This document shows positions 55,342 to 64,000 of a stretch of 64,000 nt of DNA, piece after piece (within the stretch, counting starts at the first letter, position 1; each line of letters begins with the position of its first letter). Both the position numbers and the translations under genes were made by a program. The stretch lies in the NCBI GenBank assembly GCA_019279435.1, contig JAAALK010000285.1:66388865-66452864 (forward strand), written 5' to 3'. The notes beneath the pieces were generated by a model that saw only the letters and a list, made by a program, of their open reading frames with translations, was not told the DNA's origin and searched no databases. Source of the DNA: Zizania palustris (lineage: Eukaryota; Streptophyta; Magnoliopsida; Poales; Poaceae).

Positions 55342-57275
55342 CTAAGAAAAAGCGAGCTTGAGGCCCCAGTCCTCGCTTGCCCTTCTTTCGGCCAGGGCCC
55401 CCTCGGCTGGATGAAGCCTCGTCGGAGCCTGCTCTCCCACCAAGCCTCCTGCCACCGCAGCAGCGCAGCCCTCGTGGAAGTTGTTGAGGGCCTCCTTCGT
55501 CACGACCCCCTTCGGCAGCAAAGGCCGGACGATTTCCTCCGCCACAACCGCCTGCGCAGGCTTCGGCAAAACTAGGATTTGGTCCACTACATCAATGTCC
55601 TCGTCGCCTCGGAGGCCCTCTTCATCGCGGTCGTTGCCTCCGTCTTCTTCAGGCGAGGAGATGCCGGACTCCGAGCTGTCGCTGTTGTTGTCACTGCTGC
55701 TACTGCTGGAAACCTCCGTTGGCTTCCGAACGGTGGGCCTTGCACCGGCATCATCTTCTGCAAAAAAGGTTCAAGTCAAAATCCACATATAAAAGAGAAG
55801 TATGTTTGAAGTGTTTACCTTCGTCAAAGATTTCTTCGAAGGTAGAGGGGTCAATGCGTGCCCCCAATCCCTTCGCTGTGAAGCTGGCGCGTCGACCGCC
55901 GCACCCGAAGCTGTCGCCATCAAGGTCTTCGCTACCACCTTGGTAGCCATTGCCGAAGCACTTGTAGGCTCCGCTTCTGTTTGAGGGTCCGCGGCCGTTG
56001 CCTACTCCGGAGTAGAGGCTTCAGTCGCGGGGACCTCCGGCCGAGCCCTCGAAGTTTCGGGCTCGTCGTCATCCTCCCTTTTCCTCTAGGAGCCAGTTGT
56101 CGAGGTTGTGAGGTGGGTGAAGTCTGGCAGAGCCTGGACCGCCTCGAAGCCGAGCAGGGGTCCACACCCTGTTCCAATGCTCCCAAGTCCCCACCAAAGC
56201 AAGCCATTGAGCCTGCTCCTCTGGTGTCGGGGTCCCAACAACACGCTCCGCCGCCACGATGGCCTCCTCCGGAGTCCTCACTTCAAGAGTGGCTTCATAA
56301 AGATCCAAGTCAGAATAAAGTTCTCAGTGAAGTATGAAAGTAGAAAAGCTTCGAAGTCTTGCCGAGGCGTTCAAATGCCACTTCGTTTAGGCCCCCTCGG
56401 CTCGAAGGTTGGAAGAGCCCCTCCGGCCAAGAGCGCGCAAGGGGGCTGAGCCAGAGGGTGATGAACTCCTCCACGAGGTTCCTCATGCTCATCTTCGCTG
56501 CCACCCTCCGAAGGAGCGAGATCCTCGAGCGAAGGGTATCGGCGCTCGTCTTCACCACCCCTTCGCGCCGATAGGAGATAAGTGCATTGGTACTCCGAAG
56601 GGGAGAGTTCGCGCCAACGGAGGCGTAGAACCACTCTTGATCCCACTTCGAGTACCATTTGCTGTTGGCGGCCCTCGCCGGGAAGGCATCTTGGTACTCC
56701 CTCCGAAGCTAGAAGTTGGCGCTTCCAAAGGCCAGAGCCCTCTTGACGCGGTCTGCACCCTCCCTCAGCTTCGGTTGTCAGTTGGCGTCATGAAGGGTGA
56801 CGAAGACGTCCACGCTGCCCTCGCAACCTTCGGCCCTCATGGCCCATTCAAAAACAGCAAGCCTCGCCACAGCGTTGGGCGAAAGTTGAGGAAGCTCGAG
56901 GTTGTAGGCCTTCAGGACTTCGCTCAACATCCCCACCGCCGGCAGTCTGAGGCCGGCTTCGAAGAAGGCTTCGAATAGCATCACTTCATCAGCCCGAGGC
57001 CTCGGTATGGCCTCCGACTTCTCTGGAACTCAAAGCTGGATCTTCGAAGCAATCCTTCCTTCGCAGGCCCTCTGGACGGACTCCTCTTGGGAGATCGAGG
57101 CCCTCATCTCCAGCGTTTGCTCAAACTTGTCGGATAGCGACCGAAGGTCCCTCGGCCCCAACCGCCTCGGAGCAGGCTTCGCTGCCACAACTGCCGCTAC
57201 TGCCGCTGCCTGCACTTGGGCGGAGTTCGAGCTCGAGCCCAAGGCTAAAACCTTCGAAGCAACCTTCTTCGGCAT
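55342..57275 (-). pseudogene. Antisense multi-exon gene of the complete Tat-like element
   Basis: It starts MPKKVASKVLALGSSSNSAQ at ATG 57275. After about 80 codons comes the same domain as in the copy at 1-625 (VLKAYNLELPQLSPNAVARL, DQEWFYASVGANSPLRSTNA). Exon 2 (about 56320-55820) and exon 3 (55762-55342) are recognisable. Exon 3 then jumps, after FHEGCAAAVAGGLVGE, into the coding sequence of the last exon: all of the coiled-coil exon is deleted compared with 1672-2950. Stops near 57028, 56778 and 56707 and a frameshift in exon 2 make it a pseudogene. The end of exon 1 may use a GC donor. Its role in the element is unknown; the family is described as putative gypsy-type transposon protein (PF04195). 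Confidence 0.7.
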
Positions 57276-57416
57276 TTTGTGGATCTTCAGCGTGAAGGGG
57301 CTAAAGCTTGCCAGGGGTGCTTCGCGCGAAGCTAAGGAGGAGAAGAGAGCGAAGGATGCAAGACACTAAGAAGAAAGCAAATGAGAAGCGTGTCGAAGCC
57401 GTGTGCGGTAAACCCC

Positions 57417-57424
57417 TATTTATA
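57417..57424 (-). promoter_or_regulatory. TATA box of the antisense gene
   Basis: The minus strand reads GCATATAAATAGGGG, about 140 bp upstream of ATG 57275 and outside the LTRs. Position and sequence fit a plant RNA polymerase II core promoter. Confidence 0.6.
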
Positions 57425-57715
57425 TGCAGTAAAAATCACGACGGTTCGTGGGCCGAACCCACTAGCAGGTGGGCCTCCAGCAAAGGCTAAGCGGCCCGGC
57501 GCTCGGTAACGGTCAAGTTTATAGCCGTTGCGGAGTCAGTTGATCTCCCCGAGGTCATTCTGACAGCTGACGCAGGCAATTATTACCTGCGCATTTCGAA
57601 GCTGCCTTTGGTCCAAGCTCCGAAGGCCTATTTTCCCTGAAGTTGTAATTTCCTATCATTTGTCCCAAGGGCGCACGCACCCCTTCATCCCAAAGGCCTG
57701 CGAGCAAGGGGCTAC

Positions 57716-58811
57716 TGTTGGGGGAATAAGTTTCCCTTGAACATGGGCCAAATGACGTCAACCTCCGACAGCCTTCGGCCCGGAGCACAACACTGTCGAA
57801 GTCTGTTCCTTTCTGAAGAAGTTGTTTCCAAGTCCCAAGGCACACTTCGAAGCCCACTGGTGCGAGGCCTCCGAACCCCTTCGGAGCCCTCCGGAGCGAA
57901 ACCCTCAAGATCCCTTGAAGATTGCCAGAAGCTAAGTCTCAGGCTAACTTCGAAGTTAGCCTCCAGGCCTTGTTCGGAGTTAGCCTTCGAGCCTTGTTCG
58001 GAGTTAACCTTCGGGCTTTGTTCGGAGTTAACCTTCGGGTTTCCTTCGGAGCTCCTCAGAGCCAGTCTCCGGACCCTTTGCAGCCAACTCAAAGCTAAGT
58101 CTCCGAGACCCCAGTTCGGAGCCCCAGTTTGGACCTCTAGTTCGGAGTATACTTCGAAGCCCAGTTCGGAGTGTACTTCAAAGCCTCCCTTGCAGCCTCC
58201 GCTTGAAGAGCTCCGGCCCCTATCCAATTCGGAGCCCCAGTTCGGAGCCCCAGTTCGGAGTATACTTCGAAGTCCACTTCAGAGTGTACTTCGAAGCCTC
58301 CCTTGCAGCCTCCGCCTGAAGAGCTCCGGCCCCTACTCCGAATCCAGAAGATATTTGCACCTCGCTACAGTGTAAAAGCCATACTAGGGGCCCCTTTGCC
58401 CCTAGTATGTCGTTTAGCTGGTCAAGAAGTGACATTATCTGACACTTCTGTAAAGCTGTAAAGCACTTTTGTACAATAGCTGGCTCCTTTTCCCCTTTTT
58501 GCCCCTATGAACCTAGGACTTATAGAGGGTACTTTGGTCTTTTCCTTTGGCCTGCGTGCCTATAAAAGCAGGGCCAAGCCCTTGTAACAGGATAGCTAGT
58601 CCAAGGCCATGAAACCCTAGAATACACTTCACCACACCAAGGCATACCATGCCAAATCCACCACAAACTGGACGTAGGACTATTATCCCCTAGGGGAGGT
58701 CCGAACCAGTATAAATCCTTTCTCCCTCTGAGAGAACCCTTCGAGGTTCATTTTGCACACCATATACACACATACAAAACTTGTGTTATAGCTAACACAA
58801 TTGCTACAACA
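57716..58811 (+). repeat. 3' LTR of the complete Tat-like element
   Basis: It is 1096 bp. It matches 52982-54015 closely; the extra length comes from duplicated AGTTCGGAGCCCC and CTTCGAAGCCTCCCTTGCAG blocks at 58105-58320. TATAAAAG lies at 58561-58568. Confidence 0.92.
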
Positions 58812-59073
58812 GCTATAAACGGCACTTGGCAAACCCGCATTTTTTCTAGCCATCATCATGTTGTCAACACCTATGGTGGACCGATTTTTTTTCCAAATAG
58901 TTTGCTGAGTGTCCAAATATTTAGTCGAGTGTGTACGCATGGGGTACTTAGTAAAAAAATTATTCATCGAGTGTTAACCTTTTGCCGAGTGTATTTTCAA
59001 CAACACTTGGCAAATTAGGTTTTGCCGAGTGCCCTCAGGTACTCGGCAAACGCTCTATGTATTTCCCATAGTG
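58812..59073 (-). repeat. 5' terminus of the old CACTA element
   Basis: TTTGCCGAGTG and its inverse occur at least five times (for example 58979, 59003, 59021, 59039), then the end TTTCCCATAGTG at 59073, the inverse of CACTATGGGAAA. The next three bases are ATA, the expected target duplication half. Confidence 0.7.
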
Positions 59074-59076
59074 ATA

Positions 59077-59668
59077 CCAGTAGTAGCAGCCATCTTTCAA
59101 ATTATTGGATTATTGGCAACTATAATTTGGTCTTCTAACTCCTGGTAGCCTCTTAACACTTGATATTTAAGGGTGGCTACTAACTACGAAAACTACTCTC
59201 AATTGAATGACTTATATCTAATGAGTTAGCCGACCCCTAAATCTTATTTATATAGACATACTATAGAGATAGAGATAGGGTCAGATCTATATAGATCACA
59301 ACTTTTATAACCGACACGGTGCATATGCATGGATGCACCACCCCACACACGTACACCAGCGGTATTTTCATCGGTGCGAGATCCTCGACTATGATAAGCT
59401 TCTAGATAATTAGTCAATGATCATATCGTATTGTACATAGGACCAGTTGGAAGAAAGATCTTCGTTTCTTCCAGCTCCTGCCATGTGTGTGTGGTTTTGA
59501 TTTCGCAGTGATAGGCCCATGCATCCGTGTGCAGAGTGAACTCCACTCAAATCAGTGGGCGCCAAGCTAGCGAGCGCGTGCGTGGTGTGTCGCGATCATG
59601 TAACATACCTGCGCCGCTGGGCGGCTAGGCGGCTGGCCGTGATCTAGCCCATCAGCTGATAATATTAA
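59077..59668. other. Unassigned DNA
   Basis: No gene or repeat structure is recognised. It may be unique DNA into which the CACTA element was inserted. Confidence 0.3.
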
Positions 59669-60006
59669 GGGTCTGTTTGGATCCAAGGGGCTAAAACAAA
59701 GTGACTAAAAAATGGACTAAAATTTTAGTCATCCTTGTTTGAATTCAAGGGCTAAAAAGGGGTTAAAGCATTTATTGCTGTATATAATGACTAAAATATC
59801 CCTCATTTATTGCTTTTGCTTTTCATGCATACATGCATGGTGGGGATATGGGTGGAAAAGGGGTATTTTAGCCACTCTTTAGCTCCTCTTTGGGGCTAAT
59901 GGGCTAAAAAAATTTAGCCTCTTTTTAGTCTTGCTGTTTAGATTTTTAGCCTCAAAAGTGACTAAATTTTAAATCCTTATACTTTCCCTTGAATCCAAAC
60001 ATGCTC
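59669..60006. mobile_element. MITE, about 338 bp
   Basis: The ends GGGTCTGTTTGGATCCAAGG and CCTTGAATCCAAACATGCTC form imperfect inverted repeats. Inner copies of GGGCTAAAAAG, GACTAAAATTTTAGTC and TTTAGCC also pair. The ends resemble abundant grass MITEs; the target duplication is not clear, so the superfamily is open. Confidence 0.65.
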
Positions 60007-61785
60007 GGTTTCCTGTCCTGCCGCCTCACCTACCATCCCCCAACGTGACGAGACGGTCAAACGTCAAAAGTTAAGTTGTTCGTCGACCGCTGCGCTCCAG
60101 CGGCGGCGAGTAGGAGTACTAGTACTATTCCACCAGGACGAACTGGAGGCTGGGGCGCGCGCGGTGAGTAGGATTGCATGTGCGCTGCGACGTCGCCGTG
60201 TCGGGCAGAGTCAACGAAGCGTTGGGAGGCAGCGGATGATTGGGGCCCGAGGCGGCGAAGTTCCATATCTCGCTGGTCTAGGTGCAGCCGTGCAGGTTAG
60301 CAGGTAGGGGTAGCGTTGTTCGTTGGGCACTGGCTCGATCGATCCATCGGGCATTAGGGCTAGCCCGGCTGGAACACACTGACCCTGCACGTACGGACGT
60401 ACCATGCAGTTGGCCGTCAATTCCGTGGCCGTAATGAGCTGGCTCCGCTTGCAGCCCCAACCGCACGCTTTTTATCGTCACCCCAACTGCACGCCGCCCA
60501 TCCGTCTCCGAAAATTCGCCGCTTTTCTCCGAAATGATGCGCAACCGCGGGACGGTGACGCATCACGCATACACGCAGCGCATGCCTAAAATGCAGCATG
60601 CAGGGGGCGTACCCGCAGCCTGATGAGGGCCGTGGCCGTCCGCGCGGGGATTCCTCCACTGCCGCTCTGAAAAGGATGGGCATTCACAGGCACAGCTCAA
60701 ATCCTCAACCGAAAACCACACGACGGTGGTAATCAATGGAATGCAACGACGGTAATATTATATTGGAACGAAATGCATGCGAGAGTATCGCTTATTTAGG
60801 TCGTCCAACGTTGCGTCTAACTCACAAGGCAAGTGATGATTATTCTGTAATTAGAGCTGAACCGTTGGGAGCTAGTTCGTTCGATGGGGTCTCTCGTCAG
60901 AACTCAAAAGCTGAAAGTGCCATTCAACAAATTTTACAATTTACTATTTTTTTTAAAAAAAATCATCAATAGATCAAATCTACAATCCTGGAAATAATGA
61001 CCGCTTCATCCGGCCTATCTTAGAAATAGTTTCAAGGGCCTATAGCCAACCCCACTTTCAGCTAGCTCCGCCATAAGGGGTAAACCACATCTCAAAAAAC
61101 TTATTCAGAACCCAAAGTTGGCATAGAGAATTAACAGCTTAGCACCACTATCATTGACGCTAACCTCTCTCCCACGCTGACCGGTGGAGTTGACGTGACA
61201 TGAGAACTCCGCTAAAGTTGCTAGCGCTAAATAAAGTCCATCTAGTTGATTGCTTTAGTACAAGATAAGATTACATCTTATTCCAAACGTTAGCACAGCA
61301 GTGAGTACTCACTCCATTCCAAGACTCAAATCCAAGCCACACTTGGTAGTATGCAAATGTACTCATCACTATATTACACCGACTTATTTGTTTAAAATAA
61401 TATGTAAAACAACTTGACCTAATTGACCACAGTATCACTAGTATTAGTGTTGAGTTCCCTTACCATGTCAACTCCGCCAACCAGTGCGGTAGGGAGGTTA
61501 TACTACCACAAAACTAGTCTTTAGTGATGAAGCTTTATTGACACTTAATTGATTCATACCACTAATACAATTTTAGTGACTGACCATTTTAGAAGCATCA
61601 TTTATGTTGTCTTATTAGAGACGAGTAAAATTATGACATGTCACTAAAGAGGAGGCACCTTTATTAGTGATTGGTCGCATTGGCACCTTTCACTAATGAG
61701 CATGATGGGTGGTACCTATCGCTCGTCACTACTGATCTAGTGACGAGTGTAGTTTCAGCCCATCACTAATGGCTACTGATCCAAT
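60007..61785. other. Unassigned, partly GC-rich DNA
   Basis: 60010-60690 is GC-rich (for example GGGGCGCGCGCGGTGAG and CGCATACACGCAGCGCATGC) with several overlapping short frames on both strands; none resembles a known protein. 61000-61500 shows nothing. 61500-61780 has repeated TAGTGA/CACTAAT words that suggest the end of a further transposon, but I cannot place its termini. Confidence 0.3.
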
Positions 61786-62440
61786 CACTACTCCCTCCAG
61801 TTTCCTAAAGGAAGTCGTTTTAGACTTGTATCAAAAGTTGCCTAAAAGATGTCGTTTTATATTTTATTGTGCATTTTAGACGTTTATACCCCTGAAGTAG
61901 TACTACTTTCTTCTCGTTTCCCGTGCTATCTTTACTAATGCATTGTATTTAATAGGGGCAAACAAGGAAAGTATACACAAATTAATCATTCCTTGGTATC
62001 TTAAATCATGTCCAAAACGACATCTTTTTTGAAACCGGAGGGAGTATAAGATATGTGACCTTCTATGATATTTTGTAGTTGTTATAAAGAGTGAGTTTTA
62101 TGTAACCAAGTTTAATTTGTGACAATACGGTGACAAAAAACAAATTGTCATAGAAGGTGCGTCTCTAAATACAAGTAAAAATGTCACAGATTTATGACAA
62201 CCTGAATTGTCACGTTTTGATCAAATAACGTCACAAAACATTTGTTTGCCAGCTATCATATGTCAGGTCACTAGGCAAGATGACTGCACATATGATGTAG
62301 CATGTGACGTGGATTATGACATGGCATATGACGTGGATCAAATTACTTTGGATCAGACCAATTTAGGTCTATTTTCAAATGGGCTAGGTCCATTATGAGA
62401 GTCGATTCTAATCGGGCTAGGCCTTATTTTATAGGCAATT
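61786..62440. mobile_element. Putative CACTA terminus carrying the Stowaway
   Basis: If the Stowaway and one TA are left out, the joined sequence is CACTAAGATATGTGACC followed by TTCTATGA and several TGTGAC / ATGTCA / TGACAA words to 62210 and ATGACGTGGAT repeats to 62340. This looks like a CACTA end with subterminal repeats. The other end is not in the window. Confidence 0.35.
61791..62044. mobile_element. Stowaway-type MITE, TSD TA
   Basis: The ends CTCCCTCCAGTTTC and GAAACCGGAGGGAG pair with one mismatch and are flanked by TA (61789-61790 and 62045-62046). At 254 bp it has the size and ends of Tc1/mariner-derived Stowaway elements of grasses. Internal GTCGTTTTAGACTTGTATC-type and GTCCAAAACGACATC sequences are also inverted. 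Confidence 0.92.
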
Positions 62441-62751
62441 TAATTTGGACTAGGCCCATTTTAAAAACAAATTCGATGGTGGGTACAGAACAATTTTGCA
62501 AATATTTATAGGTTCATTTTGCTTCAGTTTTAAATAAGGGCGAATTAGGGCTAGTCCGAATTTAAAGCCTAATTTGGTCTAGGTAAGTATGGCCAAAAGC
62601 AACGTCACATATTTTCAATTTCAATAACATCATCACAAGTCTATTTACAACATCACGGATTTTCAATTGCAAAAATTTCAACATCGATACATTTGCAAGG
62701 AAAACAAGTTAGCATAACTAATACAAAACATAAATTCCATAACCACTCCTC

Positions 62752-62935
62752 TAGCTGCCAGTTCTGCTGCTAATGCTTCTTTTGCTGCTTGTTCCTGTAT
62801 AAAAGCAATCAGCAGAGTGACATGTGGTTACAATAAAAGAAGTATTTATGTTAATAAGTAATTGACTTAATTACCTCAAGGTATTTTAATTTGTTCATTT
62901 CCTCCCAGATATTTTTTTTGTATTGTGTTTCTTCC
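62752..62935 (-). pseudogene. Two-exon gene fragment, possibly the C-terminus of a CACTA second gene
   Basis: Exon 62935-62875 (GEETQYKKNIWEEMNKLKYL, then E) joins exon 62794-62752 (EQAAKEALAAELAARG) through an 80-bp GT-AG intron without a frame change. The composition, Glu/Lys/Ala-rich and helical, fits the C-terminal coiled coil of Transposase_24-like proteins. An in-frame TGA lies just upstream (about 62944). It could equally be an unrelated gene fragment. Confidence 0.35.
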
Positions 62936-62944
62936 CCCAATCAG

Positions 62945-64000
62945 ATCTTATTAATCGCAACCGGTAGAATCTGAAAAGGGCTGAGTTAAATCATACCTTG
63001 CAACTAATATGAACATCTTCACAGAAGTTTCTACTAGTTAGGAAAGCATGTGGAAAAAAGCAGTAGTGAAATGCTGGAAAAATATTAGTTGTACCAAAAA
63101 TGTAGGAGGTAGAATAATAAAGGATATGAGAGAAGAAACAAACCCAACAGCAACACCTGTAAAAAGTTGTTAAAACTCAAGTGTCAAATGACATGTAGAT
63201 GGTTCTACATAAATAGATAAGCATAAACAAGACCAGAAGAAACCATACCCACAAATGTTCAGTTCAAGGGCCAAGCACTGTAATTGAAGATTGGTAAACC
63301 GTATAACTTCACCTCTTCCTCAACCATGCTCTTAACAAGAAATAGAAAAGGGAAAGATTAATTGGTTTCTGTTTGTGATAAGATAAGAGGGCTAGACTAT
63401 TATATAAAGTTAGTCGTTTGTTCAAGCAAGGTGGTTAAACACGAAATTAAAAAAGTAATACTATATCATCATAGTGACACTAGAATATGAAATTTTCACT
63501 AGAATGTTTCAATAGAGATATATACTAGTACATATCTGATATAAAACATTGAGATGGCTATATAAAAAGGCATTTTTCATAGATGGAGTAATATATATAA
63601 AGGTTCTTTTTATGCATTACATCTTTCCCTAAAACAACTAATAAACCTAACAAGAACAACCTTCCAGGATGTAAAAGTACCAAGTTACAATGCCATATCA
63701 CCCACAAACCCAGACCATCAATCTTTCTCTATGCCATCACCGGCAATCCAACAAGCACTCTATAGTGGAATCTCCCCCGAATCTAAGGTAGAGTAGAGTA
63801 CATATTTTATTCACGAGGAAGTCAGCGGGTTGGTGGAGTGGCGGTAGAACAGGTCATCATAGGGGTCACGTCTTCTGTCTTCTTAGCTGATTCCCTCGAG
63901 CACTCTTGTGAAACATGGCTGTAGGGGCAGACCTATCAGGTTGATGAAAGAGAAAGGCTTCTAGATGTAGAGGTCTAAGCCAAAGGCAAAGCGTAAGTGC
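62945..64000. other. Unassigned AT-rich DNA to the window end
   Basis: No open frame of note and no repeat termini are seen. If the fragment at 62752-62935 is real, upstream exons should lie here, but I could not place them. Confidence 0.3.

Larger units (their letters stand above)
52982..58811 (+). mobile_element. Complete Tat-like LTR element without gag-pol, TSD GCTAT
   Basis: LTRs 52982-54015 and 57716-58811 are bounded by TGTTGGGGGAA...CAACA and flanked by an exact 5-bp duplication GCTAT (52977-52981 and 58812-58816). A tRNA-Asp-like primer site follows the left LTR and a purine tract (AGCAAGGGGCTAC) precedes the right one. The interior has no sense gene, only an antisense multi-exon gene (57275 to 55342). 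It must be mobilised in trans. LTR similarity is high apart from a repeat-number difference of about 62 bp. Confidence 0.92.
31885..59073 (-). mobile_element. Old degenerate CACTA element, multiply interrupted
   Basis: The right terminus is at 59073 (inverse CACTATGGGAAATACATAG, then TTTGCCGAGTA). The subterminal motif TTTGCCGAGTG recurs at 58980-59050 and at 52880-52920. A TNP2 gene starts at 50060 on the minus strand and its last part is found at 32955-32856, with a second-gene remnant to its left. The element is interrupted by copia elements at 32956-46770 and a gypsy element at 52982-58811. The left terminus was not found; the Sirevirus-like LTR at 31884 may have been inserted into it. 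Confidence 0.6.

Noticed and set aside
56409..56978. Plus-strand open frame of 189 codons
   Set aside because: It is the shadow of the antisense gene on the minus strand, which matches the copy at 1-625.
60057..60690. Short frames in the GC-rich block as a host gene
   Set aside because: Several frames overlap on both strands, none has family resemblance, splice support or codon bias that I can see.
1..64000. A novel defence, biosynthetic or regulatory gene system
   Set aside because: Every well-supported coding region is a transposon gene or remnant. I found no host gene cluster or unknown multi-gene unit.

Overview
This window is plant nuclear DNA, almost certainly from a grass (Poaceae, probably panicoid). 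The signs are Stowaway-type MITE ends (CTCCCTCC...GGAGGGAG), GT-AG introns, large Ty3/gypsy and Sirevirus-like Ty1/copia elements and CACTA DNA transposons. I recognise no host gene. More than 90% of the first 59 kb is transposable-element DNA inserted into other transposable elements. The window holds no bacterial-type system, CRISPR array, rRNA or tRNA gene that I can support.

Layout. 1-5469 is the right part of a Tat-like gypsy element in minus orientation. It carries a multi-exon gene antisense to the element, and it sits in the protease region of another gypsy fragment (5470-7056). 7057-14744 is a minus-strand gypsy element that resembles the CRM lineage; its polyprotein reading frame runs into the LTR, and its reverse transcriptase is split by a 494-bp LTR-like insertion. 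14745-16385 holds LTR remnants and the 3' end of a plus-strand gypsy element. 16646-31884 is a Sirevirus-like copia element (minus) whose integrase is split by a 4.49-kb CACTA transposon (22088-26577, TSD TCA). That CACTA carries an intact-looking ten-exon Ptta/Transposase_24 gene and a truncated TNP2 gene. From about 31885 to 59073 lies a second, older and degenerate CACTA element. Its TNP2 gene is broken near the C-terminus by a head-to-head pair of copia elements (32956-46770). The left copia has another copia element in its LTR (33642-37807, TSD GTTTG), and that one has a MITE in its gag (35779-36408). The right copia has a solo LTR in its reverse transcriptase (43605-44429, TSD CTTGG). 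The 5' part of the old CACTA is interrupted by a complete 5.8-kb Tat-like element (52982-58811, TSD GCTAT) that contains only an antisense gene between its LTRs.

59074-64000 is less dense: a MITE, a Stowaway that apparently sits in the TIR of a third CACTA element, a small spliced gene fragment and unassigned low-copy-looking DNA.

Functionally, nearly all retrotransposon genes are broken by stops, frameshifts or deletions. The best-preserved gene is the Ptta-like gene of the small CACTA element, which would need a TNP2 transposase supplied from elsewhere. The points most worth a second look are: that gene; a perfect 37-bp-arm palindrome at the edge of the same element's coding region; the LTR-antisense gene-LTR element with its own TATA box; the head-to-head copia pair; and the recurrence of short quasi-palindromic motif arrays in several unrelated element families.
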